Origin: Sphingomonas vulcanisoli
Lineage (GTDB): Bacteria; Pseudomonadota; Alphaproteobacteria; Sphingomonadales; Sphingomonadaceae
DNA: 64,000 nucleotides
Assembly (NCBI RefSeq): GCF_011761305.1
Contig: NZ_JAAOZC010000005.1
Location: 158,814 to 222,813, forward strand
Direction: 5' to 3'
Shown: positions 18,245 through 27,060 of the stretch, in pieces
Position numbering within the stretch: the stretch's first letter is position 1
Layout of the letters: every line of letters starts with the position of its first letter
Translations under genes and position numbers: made by a program
Notes under the pieces: model-generated
Told to the model about the DNA's origin: nothing
What the model saw: only the letters and a program-made list of their open reading frames with translations
Databases searched by the model: none

Positions 18245-21200
18245 ATGGAAAGACCGGTTTTTTACGATCCCAGCGGCAAACGCCGCCGATGGTCGAAGCG
18301 TGTGCTCTGGGCGCTGATCCTGGTTTTGACCGGTGCGGCGCTGGCGTTCGGCGCGACAATCGTCAACGTGCCCGCCCCCGATCCGCTGAAGATCGGTTTC
18401 GAACGCGAACAGCCGCGCGCGCTGGGCGGCCAGATCGCCCATATCCGCCGCACGGTGGGCCGCAACGTCCGCAAGCTGACCGCCTGGATGCCCGGCGGCA
18501 AGGTTGCGGCGCGCCCCCAAGGGCGGCAATTGGTCGCCGCTTTTTATGTGCCGTGGGATGACGCCAGCCGCGCCACCCTGCACGCCCATGCCGATGAGAT
18601 CGATTGGGTGGTGGCGGCGATGGGCTTCGTCACCGGCCCCAACCATGATCTGAACTATGAGCCCAACGCGCTCGCCAACCGCAATCTGCGCGCCGAACTG
18701 GCGATCGCGCAGCGCAAACCGCGCCTGATGGTGATGATCCAGAACGCCAAGGGCGGCCAGTGGGATAGCGCGGGCCTCACCGCGCTGCTGCGCGATCCCA
18801 AGGCGCGGGGGCATTTGCTGGATCAGGTCGCGCAGATCCTGGGCAAGGAAGGCGCGCGCGGCGTTACCTTCGATTTCGAGGAGCTACCCGCCAAGGCCCA
18901 GCCATATTACCGCCGCTTCATCGCGGAAGCCCATGCCCGTTTCGCGCCCAAGAACTGGCTGGTGACGCTGGCCGTGCCGGCGGACGACGATGACTGGAAC
19001 CTCAAGGCCTACGCCAAGCTCGCCGATCGCATCTTTCTGATGATCTATGACGAGCATTCGAATGAGAGCGATCCCGGCCCGATCGCCTCGCAGCCCTGGT
19101 TCGTTCAGCGGCTGCGCGCGACCGTCGCGGACGTCGGCGCGGACAAGGCGATCGTCGCCTTCGGCAATTATGCCTATGACTGGATGGAGGGCGGCGGCCC
19201 GGCCGAATCGATCACGGTGGAAGATGCCTGGCTGACCGCGCATGACAGTGGCGCCAAGACACGGTTCGATCCGGCCAGCGGCAACGCCACCTATGATTAC
19301 AAGGACGATGACGGCGACGTCCACCACGTCTGGATGCTGGATGCCGCGAGCAGCTGGAACCAGCTGCGCGCCGCCAAGGCGATGGGCGTGTTCGGCGTCG
19401 CGCTGTGGCGGATGGGCGGCGACGATCCTGGGACATGGCAGGCGCTCTCCGCGCTGCGGACCGGCAATACGCCGCCCGCCTTCGGCAAGATTTCGTCGCT
19501 CAGCAACACCAACGTCGAGGGCTTCGGCGAGATCATACGTATCGATACGACGCCGACCGAGGGTTTCCGCACCGCCACCCGGGACGAGCGCGGCCTGATC
19601 CGCGACGAACAATATCAAAGCTACCCGACGCCCTATGTCGTCAACCGCACCGGCATGTCCAAGACCAAGGTCGCGCTGACCTTCGACGATGGGCCGGACG
19701 GCACCTGGACGCCCAAGATCCTCGACATATTGGAGGCCAAGCACGCGCCCGCCACTTTCTTCGTGATCGGCGAGAATGCGCTGGCGCACCCGCTGCTGCT
19801 CAAGCGCATCCTCGATGACGGCAGCGAGATCGGCAATCACAGCTACACGCACCCGAACATGGCCCTGGTCTCGGATCGCGGCCAGCATATCGAGCTCAAC
19901 ACCACGCAGCGGCTGGTGCAGGCCTATACCGGCCGATCGATGCGGCTGTTCCGCGCACCCTATTTTGGCGACGCCGAACCGACCACCGAGGACGAGCTCG
20001 GCCCGATCCTGCTCGCCCAGCGCGCCGGCTATGTATCGGTCGGCCTCCATGCTGATAGCGAGGATTGGACCCGGCCCGGCGTCCAGGCGATCGTCGACAA
20101 TGTGATCAACGCCGTGGTGAACGGCCATCAGGCGATCGAGGACGAGGATTATCAGCACAGCGCCAACATCGTTCTGCTCCACGATTCGGGCGGCGATCGC
20201 GCGCAGACCGTCGCGGCGCTGCCCGCGATCATCGATGGCCTGCGCGCGCGCGGCTTCGAGCTGGTGCCGGTATCGGCGCTGGCGGGGCTAACGCCGCAGG
20301 AGGTCAACCGCCCGATCAGCGGCCATGATCTGATCGCGGTGCGCTTCGATATCGGCATCTTCCTGGTGCTGGCGGGGCTCAACGCGCTGCTCAAATTCCT
20401 GTTCTTCATCGCCATCTTCCTCGGCATGGCGCGCGCGGTGCTGCTTGCGGTGCTGGCGGTGCGATCGAACCTCAAACGCAACCGCCCCGTGCCGCCGGCG
20501 ATCGACCCTACCCGCTTCGTCTCGGTGCTGATCCCGGCCTTCAACGAGGCGCGGGTGATCGAGGAATCGGTGAAGCGCGTACTCGCCAGCACCGAGATCG
20601 GGCTGGAAGTGATCGTCATCGACGATGGATCGAAAGACGAGACCAGCGCGATCGTCGCTCTGGCGTTCGACGGCGATCCCCGCGTCCGCCTGCTGACGCT
20701 GGAGAATGGCGGCAAGGCGCGCGCGCTCAACCGCGGGCTGGAGCTTGCCAAGGGCGAAGTCATCGTCGCGCTGGATGCCGACACCCAGTTCGAGCCCGAG
20801 ACGATCGCGCGCCTGTCACGCTGGTTCGCCGATCCCGAGGTCGGCGCGGTGGCGGGCAACGCCAAGGTCGGCAACCGCGTCAATCTCGTCACGCGCTGGC
20901 AGGCGGTGGAATATGTCACCGCGCAGAATCTGGAGCGACGCGCGCTCAGCCGCTTCGATGCGATCACCGTCGTGCCCGGCGCGGTCGGCGCATGGCGGCG
21001 CGCGGCGCTGGATGCGGTCGGCGGCTATCCGCACGATACTTTGGCCGAGGATCAGGATCTTACCATCGCCATCCAGCGCGCCGGCTGGCTGGTGGAATAT
21101 GATGTCGATGCCGTCGCCTGGACCGAATCGCCGGAGAGTTTCGGCGCGCTCGCCAAGCAGCGCTTCCGCTGGGCGTTCGGCACGCTGCAATGCCTGTGGA

Positions 21201-21631
21201 AGCATCGTAGCATCCTGCGCACACGCCACCCGACCGGCCTCGCGCTGGTCGGCATCCCGCAGGCATGGCTGTTCCAGATCGGCTTTGCCTTGATCTCGCC
21301 GCTGATCGATCTCGCGCTGGCGGTGTCGATCGTCGCGACAATCATCCGCGTCGATCAGCACGGCTGGGCGCAGACGCATACCGACGTGATCCGCATGGCC
21401 ATCTATTGGATCGGCTTCACCGCGATCGATGCGATCTGCGGCTGGGTGGCCTACAAATTGGAACCGCGCGAAAAGCATTATCCGCTGTTCCTGCTGCTCG
21501 CGCAGCGGTTCATCTACCGCCAGATCATGTATTCGGTGGTGCTGCGCGCGGTGAACGCCGCGATCCGCGGGCCCTGGGTCGGCTGGGGTAAATTGGAACG
21601 ATCGGGCAGCGTGGGGAAGCCGGCCGCTTAA
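18245..21631 (+). CDS. Three-domain envelope polysaccharide protein: GH18-like, polysaccharide deacetylase, GT2 glycosyltransferase
   Basis: An 1128-residue membrane protein. After one N-terminal transmembrane helix (about residues 19-38), a GH18-like domain with GVTFDFEEL spans roughly 90-400. A NodB deacetylase follows, with TFDDGPD near 477 and the metal histidines in NHSYTHPN. Helices near 695-740 lead to a processive GT2 domain with VLIPAFNEAR near 758, DAD near 843 and QRFRW near 971, then more helices. The deacetylase and GH18 parts should face the periplasm and the GT2 part the cytoplasm. The three activities that other bacteria split over genes like pgaB and pgaC are in one chain. 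A PilZ gene is divergent. Confidence 0.9.
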   Translation: MERPVFYDPSGKRRRWSKRVLWALILVLTGAALAFGATIVNVPAPDPLKIGFEREQPRALGGQIAHIRRTVGRNVRKLTAWMPGGKVAARPQGRQLVAAFYVPWDDASRATLHAHADEIDWVVAAMGFVTGPNHDLNYEPNALANRNLRAELAIAQRKPRLMVMIQNAKGGQWDSAGLTALLRDPKARGHLLDQVAQILGKEGARGVTFDFEELPAKAQPYYRRFIAEAHARFAPKNWLVTLAVPADDDDWNLKAYAKLADRIFLMIYDEHSNESDPGPIASQPWFVQRLRATVADVGADKAIVAFGNYAYDWMEGGGPAESITVEDAWLTAHDSGAKTRFDPASGNATYDYKDDDGDVHHVWMLDAASSWNQLRAAKAMGVFGVALWRMGGDDPGTWQALSALRTGNTPPAFGKISSLSNTNVEGFGEIIRIDTTPTEGFRTATRDERGLIRDEQYQSYPTPYVVNRTGMSKTKVALTFDDGPDGTWTPKILDILEAKHAPATFFVIGENALAHPLLLKRILDDGSEIGNHSYTHPNMALVSDRGQHIELNTTQRLVQAYTGRSMRLFRAPYFGDAEPTTEDELGPILLAQRAGYVSVGLHADSEDWTRPGVQAIVDNVINAVVNGHQAIEDEDYQHSANIVLLHDSGGDRAQTVAALPAIIDGLRARGFELVPVSALAGLTPQEVNRPISGHDLIAVRFDIGIFLVLAGLNALLKFLFFIAIFLGMARAVLLAVLAVRSNLKRNRPVPPAIDPTRFVSVLIPAFNEARVIEESVKRVLASTEIGLEVIVIDDGSKDETSAIVALAFDGDPRVRLLTLENGGKARALNRGLELAKGEVIVALDADTQFEPETIARLSRWFADPEVGAVAGNAKVGNRVNLVTRWQAVEYVTAQNLERRALSRFDAITVVPGAVGAWRRAALDAVGGYPHDTLAEDQDLTIAIQRAGWLVEYDVDAVAWTESPESFGALAKQRFRWAFGTLQCLWKHRSILRTRHPTGLALVGIPQAWLFQIGFALISPLIDLALAVSIVATIIRVDQHGWAQTHTDVIRMAIYWIGFTAIDAICGWVAYKLEPREKHYPLFLLLAQRFIYRQIMYSVVLRAVNAAIRGPWVGWGKLERSGSVGKPAA

Positions 21632-21713
21632 CAGGCCAGAAACCATCCGATTTAACGGAAAAATAAAGGCTTTGGCCCATCACCCGAGCTGGCGGGATAG
21701 AAGGGAATGCCAC

Positions 21714-21959
21714 ATGGCCGTACCGAAGCATAAGCTGGACTGGCAGAGCGACGAGGCGCCCCGCGCGCCGGTCGTGGCCGGTCAGATGTCCGCGCGCACG
21801 CTGCAGCGGATGCTGAGCGAACAAAGTGGCCTGTTCGCCGAGCCGCATGTCGATCGCTGGTCGCGCCGCCGTCAGCTGACCTTCATCGTTTCGAGCGCCA
21901 CCGCGCTCTGGGCGGCGCTGATCATCACCGCGCATACCTTGGTGGTCGCGATCGCCTGA
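21714..21959 (+). CDS. Small single-pass membrane protein
   Basis: An 81-residue protein of unknown function. The start at 21714 has GAAGGGA 8 nt upstream; the open frame before it lacks a better site. The N-terminal half is polar (KHKLDWQSDEAPRAP), and the C-terminus is a single hydrophobic helix (ATALWAALIITAHTLVVAIA). It follows the GH18-deacetylase-GT2 gene by 82 bp on the same strand and may be an accessory of that system. Its stop abuts the stop of the convergent DUF4893 gene. Confidence 0.6.
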   Translation: MAVPKHKLDWQSDEAPRAPVVAGQMSARTLQRMLSEQSGLFAEPHVDRWSRRRQLTFIVSSATALWAALIITAHTLVVAIA

Positions 21960-22556
21960 TCAGGCGGCGGGCGTCAGTTCGATCACGGTGAGCTTCGCTT
22001 CCCAGGCGGGGTGCGGGATCGTCAGCCGCCAGCGGTGCGGACCGAGGCGCTCGAAGAACGCCAGCACATCGCGCTGCTCATCGCGGCCATAAGGCCAGGC
22101 GCCGCGCTCCTCCCCCAGCGCCAGCGCGCCGAGCAGCAGCAGGCGCACGCCATCGAAACGCCAGAAATTGCCGGCGATCCGCTGCTGTCCTTCGAGCTCG
22201 GCGAAATGGCCGTCTGCGATCCGGCAGGGCACGGGCGGCTCTTCGAGATAGGGCCTGCCGCCGCCGAGCTTGATCGTGCGGCACCGATAGGCGCCATCGG
22301 GAACCGCCGGATCGTTCTGCGCGGCGTCGGGATCGAGCAGTGCGCCTTCCGCCGCCACCTTGTCCCCAGCACCACCGGCCCGCGCGGCATCGAGGGCTTC
22401 CAGCCAGGCTTGCCGCCAATTGTGGAGACGGCTGTGATCGCGCGGCAGCACCGCGCCGCGCCAGGCATAAGGCTTGTCGCGATCGGCCGCAGTGTCGCGC
22501 GCCATGGCCGCGATCGGCGTCACCAGCGCCACCGCTAAAAGCAGCGCGCGCTTCAC
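21960..22556 (-). CDS. DUF4893-type secreted protein
   Basis: A 198-residue protein with a clear signal peptide (LLLAVALVTPIAAMA). The pattern DHSRLHNWRQAWLEALDAAR, two cysteines (YRCRTIKL and VPCRIADG) and a C-terminal NFWRFDG to LTIPHP region resemble the DUF4893 family found in sphingomonads; the family has no known function. Its ATG overlaps the stop of the isoprenylcysteine methyltransferase-like gene by 4 nt, making it the last gene of a three-gene operon behind bdhA. Expected location is the periplasm. Confidence 0.65.
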   Translation of the reverse strand: MKRALLLAVALVTPIAAMARDTAADRDKPYAWRGAVLPRDHSRLHNWRQAWLEALDAARAGGAGDKVAAEGALLDPDAAQNDPAVPDGAYRCRTIKLGGGRPYLEEPPVPCRIADGHFAELEGQQRIAGNFWRFDGVRLLLLGALALGEERGAWPYGRDEQRDVLAFFERLGPHRWRLTIPHPAWEAKLTVIELTPAA

Positions 22557-23179
22557 GACCGCGCCGCCGGGGCGAAGGGTACAAGCATCGGCACGCGGCG
22601 ACGATAATCCGAATAAGCCGCCGCGCCCAGTTCCCGCGCCAGGAACCCCTCCTCGACGCGCGCCTTCAGCGTGTAGCCGGTCACCATCACCACGAAGCCC
22701 GCCAGGCTGATCGGCGTACCCTTCGCCACCGCCAGCGCGAAGGCGCCGGTGAGGATGGCGGTGTAGATCGGGTGGCGGGTCAGTGCGTAGGGGCCGCTAT
22801 CGACGATGCGGTGACCCTCCTTGCGGGTCACCGCCGCCGACCACAGCCTGCCGAGCGTCGCCCGCGCCCAGAAGGCGAGCGCTATCCCCAGCGCCGCCAA
22901 CACCGCCATTGCCCAGCCGATCGCGTTCGGCAGCTGCCACAGCGGGGGCAGGATGAAATGCCAGACGAACACGCCGCCTTGCCGCTGGAAGACGCCGTCA
23001 CCGAACAGCGCGATCCAGCCGATCAGGTTGACGATACGATAGGGCGCCTGCTTGCTGTCGCCTGCCGACCCGGTGGTGCGGTTGGTCCAAAACCACGCGG
23101 CAAGCCACACCGCGCCCCACGCCAGCCAGATCATGAGGATGGCGAACAGCCAGTCCGGCATCGGCCCGGCGGGCGTCAT
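22553..23179 (-). CDS. ICMT/PEMT-family membrane methyltransferase
   Basis: A 208-residue polytopic protein of the isoprenylcysteine carboxyl methyltransferase superfamily. The C-terminal signature VDSGPYALTRHPIYTAIL (about residues 126-143), followed by EEGFLARELGAAAYSDYRRR, is diagnostic of the SAM-binding half. Four or five helices are predicted (WLFAILMIWLAWGAVWLAAW first). Bacterial members methylate small lipophilic substrates; the one used here is unknown. It sits between bdhA and the DUF4893 gene with 4-nt overlaps at both ends, so all three are co-translated. Confidence 0.82.
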   Translation of the reverse strand: MTPAGPMPDWLFAILMIWLAWGAVWLAAWFWTNRTTGSAGDSKQAPYRIVNLIGWIALFGDGVFQRQGGVFVWHFILPPLWQLPNAIGWAMAVLAALGIALAFWARATLGRLWSAAVTRKEGHRIVDSGPYALTRHPIYTAILTGAFALAVAKGTPISLAGFVVMVTGYTLKARVEEGFLARELGAAAYSDYRRRVPMLVPFAPAARS

Positions 23180-23961
23180 TGCGCTGTCCAGCCGCCGTCG
23201 ATCGCATGGTTGGCGCCGGTGATCGCGGCGGCTTCATCGCGGCAGAGATAGAGCGCGAGGCTCGCAACCTGATCGATCGTCACGAACTGTTTGGTGGGCT
23301 GTCCGGCAAGGAGGACATCGTTCATCACCTGCTCGCGCGTCAGGCCGCGCGCCTTCATCGTATCGGGGATCTGCTTTTCGACCAGCGGCGTCCAGACATA
23401 GCCGGGCGAAACGCAATTGGCGGTGACGCCATGCGTCGCCAGCTCCAGCGCGGCGGTCTTGGCGAGGCCCGCCACGCCATGCTTGGCCGCGACATAGGCC
23501 GATTTGAAGGGCGATGCGGTGAGCGAATGCGCCGAGGCGATGTAGATCAAGCGCCCCCAGCCTTTGCCCTTCATCCCGGGGATCGCGGCGCGGGTGAGAT
23601 GGAAGGCCGAGGAGAGATTGATCGCGATGATCTGATCCCATTTCTCGATCGGGAAATCCTCGATCGGCGAAACGTGCTGGATGCCGGCATTGGCGATGAC
23701 GATGTCCGGCCCGCCCAGTTCCGCCGTGCAGCGCGCCACGGCGGCGGCGATCTCTTCGGGTTTGGACATGTCGGCCGCGTCGTAGACCGCCCCGGCCCCG
23801 CTCAGCGCCTCAAGCTCCCGGCGTTCGGCCTCGATCGCGTCGGCCTCGCCGAAGCCGTTGATCATGATCGCGGCCCCCTCGGCAGCGAGCGCCTTCGCGC
23901 AGCCGAGCCCTATCCCCGATGTCGATCCGCTCACCAGCGCGGTCTTGCCCTTTAGGAACAC
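23176..23961 (-). CDS. bdhA: 3-hydroxybutyrate dehydrogenase (SDR family)
   Basis: A 261-residue short-chain dehydrogenase. SGSTSGIGLG at residues 11-20 is the NAD-binding glycine motif, NAGIQHV and the catalytic S/Y/K set (ASAHS, YVAAKHG) follow, and the C-terminus PTKQFVTIDQVAS...DGGWTAQ is typical of D-3-hydroxybutyrate dehydrogenases. It oxidises 3-hydroxybutyrate to acetoacetate, usually in PHB turnover. It is the first gene of a tight operon with a membrane methyltransferase and a DUF4893 protein. The next 140 bp contain a palindromic repeat and no regulator. Confidence 0.88.
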   Translation of the reverse strand: MFLKGKTALVSGSTSGIGLGCAKALAAEGAAIMINGFGEADAIEAERRELEALSGAGAVYDAADMSKPEEIAAAVARCTAELGGPDIVIANAGIQHVSPIEDFPIEKWDQIIAINLSSAFHLTRAAIPGMKGKGWGRLIYIASAHSLTASPFKSAYVAAKHGVAGLAKTAALELATHGVTANCVSPGYVWTPLVEKQIPDTMKARGLTREQVMNDVLLAGQPTKQFVTIDQVASLALYLCRDEAAAITGANHAIDGGWTAQ

Positions 23962-24017
23962 ATGCGACTCCCGATATTTGGCGTTGCTCTAGGACGAAGT
24001 GGCGCACGATAAAATCA

Positions 24018-24102
24018 CCGTTCGTGCTGAGCTTGTCGAAGCACCGTTCTTCTATCTGGCGCTAAAAAGAAGAGCAGCCCTTCGACACGCTCAGGGTGAA
24101 CG
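24018..24102. repeat. Intergenic inverted repeat, CCGTTCGTGCTGAGC class
   Basis: CCGTTCGTGCTGAGCTTGTC at 24019-24038 and the matching inverse CTTCGACACGCTCAGGGTGA at 24079-24098 are arms of an 85-bp element; a shorter ACCGTTCTTCT / AGAAGAG pair lies between. It is another repeat family, distinct from the CCTCCCC ones, in the gap between bdhA and the amidohydrolase. Confidence 0.8.
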
Positions 24103-24105
24103 GGA

Positions 24106-25812
24106 TTATGGCTTGGCCGGCCCGCACGCGCCGCCGCCGGGCCATCCTGTCCAGCCCGCGCCCCGCAAGACGCGGCCCGCATTTGCGCCGGTCGGCCGGC
24201 CGTCGCGGACAACTTCGATGCCGTTGACCAGCACCGTCCTGACGCCGACCGCGAATTGCTGGGGATTATCCAGCGTTGATCGATCGGCGACGGTGGCAGG
24301 ATCGAACAGGACGATATCGGCGTAATAGCCGGGCCTGAGCATTCCCCGATCCTTGAGGCCGAGCTGCTCGGCGGGGAGCGCCGCCAGCTTGCGCACCGCC
24401 TGCGGCAGCGTCAGCACGCCGTCCCGCACATAAGGGCCGAGCACCTTCGCAAAAGTGCCGTAAGCGCGGGGGTGGGGCTTCGATTGCAGGAAGACTCCTT
24501 CGGGCGCCTGCGCCTCGCTATCCGATCCGAAGCTCACCCAGGGCAAAGCCGCGATCCGGCGCACATTCTCCTCGGACATCAGCCGATAGAAGGTGCCGAC
24601 GCGGCTGCCGTCCTCGGCGACCAGATCCATCACGGTATCGGCGGGATCGCTGCCGCGCAGCGCGGCCACCTCGGCCAGCGTCTTGCCGGTATAGGGTTTG
24701 AGCGCCGGATTCTTGAAAGCGGAGAGAATGATGTTCTCCGGCCCATGCGCGCCATAGAACAGATTCTCCCAGCCCACGCCGGGCTTTGCCATCTCGGCCT
24801 TCACCTTGGCGCGGATCGCCGGATCGCGCAGCCGTGCCGCCCAGGCCTCATAACCTCCAGCCTGCACCCCGCTCGGCATCGATGCATCGAGCCCCGTTGC
24901 GGCCCAGATATAGGGATACATGTTCGCGCCGATCGTCAGGCCCGCCTTTCGCGCTGCCTCGACATGCGCGATCGCTTCGCCTTCCTTGGGCCAATTGTCC
25001 GCGCCCGAGGCCTTGAAGTGATAGATGTAGGCGGGCGCGCCCGATTTGCGGCTGATGTCGATCAGCTCGTCGATACTCTCGATCAGCCGATCGCCCTCGG
25101 AGCGCATATGGCTGATGTAGATGCCTTGGCAGGCCGCAGATTCCTTGGCGAGCGCGATGATCTCGGGCGTCCTGGCGAAGGTGCCGGGGACGTAGATCAG
25201 CCCGGTCGAGACGCCCATCGCGCCCTCGCGCATCGCCTGCGCGACGAGGCCGCGCATTTGCGTCAGTTGCTCCGGCGTCGGCTGGGTGTCGCCGCGCCCC
25301 AGCACATAGGTGCGCACCGTCGCCGCGCCGACGAAGCTGGCGATGTTGGGCGATATGCCCTTGGCCGCGAGCTGATCGAGATAGCCGCCCAGCGTCGTCC
25401 AGGTGATCGGATATTTGACGTCGCCCTGATGCGCCTCCGCATAGGCCTTCATCTCGGGATTGAGCGGGCCGGGGCTCTGGCCCTCGCTGATCACCTCCAG
25501 CGTCACGCCCTGCAGGATTTCGCTCTGTCCGCGTCCGTCGACGATCAGCGACTGGGCCGATTGGCTGAGCATATTGGTGAAGCCGTGCGCCACCGCGAGG
25601 CCGCGCGCATCGATGATCCTGGCGGCATCGGTCCCCAGCCGGCCGATCGCCACGACATGATCGCCCCGTACGCCGATATCCGCGACCACCCCCGTCGAAC
25701 CCGATCCGTCATACACCGTGCCGCCGCGCACGATCAGATCGTAAGGCTCGGCCTGCGCCGCGCCCGCCAGCAGCAAGCCGAGGACGGGGGCGAGGGATCG
25801 GACTCGATTCAT
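24106..25812 (-). CDS. Secreted amidohydrolase of the N-acyl-D-amino-acid deacylase family, variant metal site
   Basis: A 568-residue protein with a signal peptide (LAPVLGLLLAGAAQAEPYD). It has the D-aminoacylase layout: YDLIVRGGTVYDGSG start, YISHMRSEGD and YIYHFKAS histidines, the catalytic aspartate in WVSFGSDSEA, and the C-terminal ADIVLFDP strand. The usual metal-binding HxH after PGF is absent (AHGFTNMLSQSAQSL), and the usual cysteine region reads LEVISEGQSPG. A clade with this variation exists among proteobacterial amidohydrolases. Substrate is uncertain; periplasmic hydrolysis of acyl or peptidyl D-amino acids is the default guess. Confidence 0.8.
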   Translation of the reverse strand: MNRVRSLAPVLGLLLAGAAQAEPYDLIVRGGTVYDGSGSTGVVADIGVRGDHVVAIGRLGTDAARIIDARGLAVAHGFTNMLSQSAQSLIVDGRGQSEILQGVTLEVISEGQSPGPLNPEMKAYAEAHQGDVKYPITWTTLGGYLDQLAAKGISPNIASFVGAATVRTYVLGRGDTQPTPEQLTQMRGLVAQAMREGAMGVSTGLIYVPGTFARTPEIIALAKESAACQGIYISHMRSEGDRLIESIDELIDISRKSGAPAYIYHFKASGADNWPKEGEAIAHVEAARKAGLTIGANMYPYIWAATGLDASMPSGVQAGGYEAWAARLRDPAIRAKVKAEMAKPGVGWENLFYGAHGPENIILSAFKNPALKPYTGKTLAEVAALRGSDPADTVMDLVAEDGSRVGTFYRLMSEENVRRIAALPWVSFGSDSEAQAPEGVFLQSKPHPRAYGTFAKVLGPYVRDGVLTLPQAVRKLAALPAEQLGLKDRGMLRPGYYADIVLFDPATVADRSTLDNPQQFAVGVRTVLVNGIEVVRDGRPTGANAGRVLRGAGWTGWPGGGACGPAKP

Positions 25813-25892
25813 ATCGACAGGCGTAACAAAGTCGACGGCCTACGCAACCGCGCGCGCACCGTGCGCATTGTGGCCGGAGAGGGAGATCAGCG

Positions 25893-26780
25893 ATGAAGCT
25901 CGACGATTATCGGGAAAGCGGCAATGTCGAGCAGGATCGCGGCGGTGGCGGTGGCGGCTTGGGGGGCGGCGGGGGCGGGATCGGCCTGCTGTTCGCGCTG
26001 GTCGGCAGCCGCTTCGGCATCGGCGGCATCATCGTGCTGGGGCTGGGGATGTTCCTGTTTGGAATGAACCCGCTTTCGCTGCTCGGTGGCGGGGGCGGCA
26101 CACAGCAGGCGCAAAACAGCGGTATGACCGCACAACAGGCCTGCGATCAGGATCCGACCCACCAATTCTCCTGTAAGGTCTTGGCGAGCACCGAAGATAC
26201 GTGGGCGAAACTGTTTCAACAGCGCGGCGCGCAGTATCGTCCGACGAAGCTGCATTTTTACCGCGAGAATGACAGTTCGGGCTGCGGCGCCGCGCAATCC
26301 GCGATGGGTCCGTTTTATTGTCCCAACGATCAGGGCGTTTATCTTGATACCGAATTCTTCAACGAGTTGACCAACCGCTTCCATGCCGCCGGCGATTTCG
26401 CGCAGGCTTATGTCATCGCGCACGAGGTGGGCCACAACGTCCAATATCTCACCGGCACCGCGGACAAGGTGCGGCAGGCGCAGCAGCAGGGCAGCGAAGC
26501 GCAGTCCAACGCGCTGCAGGTGAAGATGGAGCTGCAGGCCGATTGCTATGCGGGCGTGTGGGCCGCGAACAACCGCGATCGGCTCCAGCCCGGCGACATT
26601 GAGGAAGGCCTGCGCGCTGCCGCCGCGATCGGCGACGATACGCTGCAGAGATCGGCAGGCCGCACGCCGATGCCCGACAGCTTCACCCACGGCACCTCTG
26701 CCGAGCGCGTCGGCTGGCTCAAAAAGGGCCTCGACAGCGGTGATCCGGCGGTCTGCGATACGTTTTCGGGCGCGATCTAA
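25893..26780 (+). CDS. Neutral zinc metallopeptidase (YpfJ family)
   Basis: A 295-residue membrane-tethered protein. The short N-terminus MKLDDYRESGNVEQDRG is followed by a glycine-rich stretch, one transmembrane helix (about residues 45-60), another glycine patch, and then the catalytic domain. The zinc motif AHEVGHNVQ is near residue 177, and ELQADCYAGVWA supplies the third ligand. Cysteines in QQACDQDP, FSCKVL, SGCGA and FYCPND suggest disulfides outside the cytoplasm. The family is widespread and poorly characterised. It precedes vapBC on the same strand; a long palindrome between them separates transcription. Confidence 0.9.
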   Translation: MKLDDYRESGNVEQDRGGGGGGLGGGGGGIGLLFALVGSRFGIGGIIVLGLGMFLFGMNPLSLLGGGGGTQQAQNSGMTAQQACDQDPTHQFSCKVLASTEDTWAKLFQQRGAQYRPTKLHFYRENDSSGCGAAQSAMGPFYCPNDQGVYLDTEFFNELTNRFHAAGDFAQAYVIAHEVGHNVQYLTGTADKVRQAQQQGSEAQSNALQVKMELQADCYAGVWAANNRDRLQPGDIEEGLRAAAAIGDDTLQRSAGRTPMPDSFTHGTSAERVGWLKKGLDSGDPAVCDTFSGAI

Positions 26781-26789
26781 TAGCGCGGA

Positions 26790-26821
26790 CCTCCGGCCTA
26801 TGCTATGGCATAGGCCGGAGG
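26790..26821. promoter_or_regulatory. 14-bp palindrome: probable vapBC operator and promoter
   Basis: CCTCCGGCCTATGC (26790-26803) and GCATAGGCCGGAGG (26808-26821) are perfect inverted arms around TATG. The right arm contains the vapB Shine-Dalgarno GGAGG, and TATGCTATG offers a -10 element. VapB-VapC complexes bind such palindromes for autorepression. It might also end transcription of the upstream metallopeptidase gene. Confidence 0.75.
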
Positions 26822-26826
26822 CAATG

Positions 26827-27060
26827 ATGCACCACGAACGTCACGTCAAACTGTTCAAGAATGGTCGCAGCCAGGCCGTCCGCATCCCCCGCGAATTCGA
26901 GCTGGCGGGAGACGATGCGGTGATGCGCAAGGAGGGCGACCGGATCATTATCGAGCCCGCCCCGGCGCCATCATTGCTGGCTCTGCTGGCTGCCTTACCG
27001 CCGATCGACGATGATTTCGGCGCTATCGACGATCCGGTGCCCCTCCCGCTCGATCTTTGA
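26827..27060 (+). CDS. vapB: VapB-type antitoxin (AbrB/SpoVT fold)
   Basis: A 77-residue antitoxin. KLFKNGRSQAVRIPREF is the swapped-hairpin DNA-binding motif of VapB/MazE, and the C-terminal tail (ALLAALPPIDDDFGAIDD) should wrap the toxin active site. The ATG at 26827 lies 5 nt after GGAGG; the preceding ATG at 26824 is too near. The gene begins directly after a 14-bp palindrome and ends directly against vapC. It neutralises the PIN RNase and represses the operon. Confidence 0.9.
   Translation: MHHERHVKLFKNGRSQAVRIPREFELAGDDAVMRKEGDRIIIEPAPAPSLLALLAALPPIDDDFGAIDDPVPLPLDL

Noticed and set aside
24472..25896. A 474-codon frame antisense to the amidohydrolase
   Set aside because: Same pattern of mirror composition and no start signal; the minus-strand gene has clear motifs and a signal peptide.
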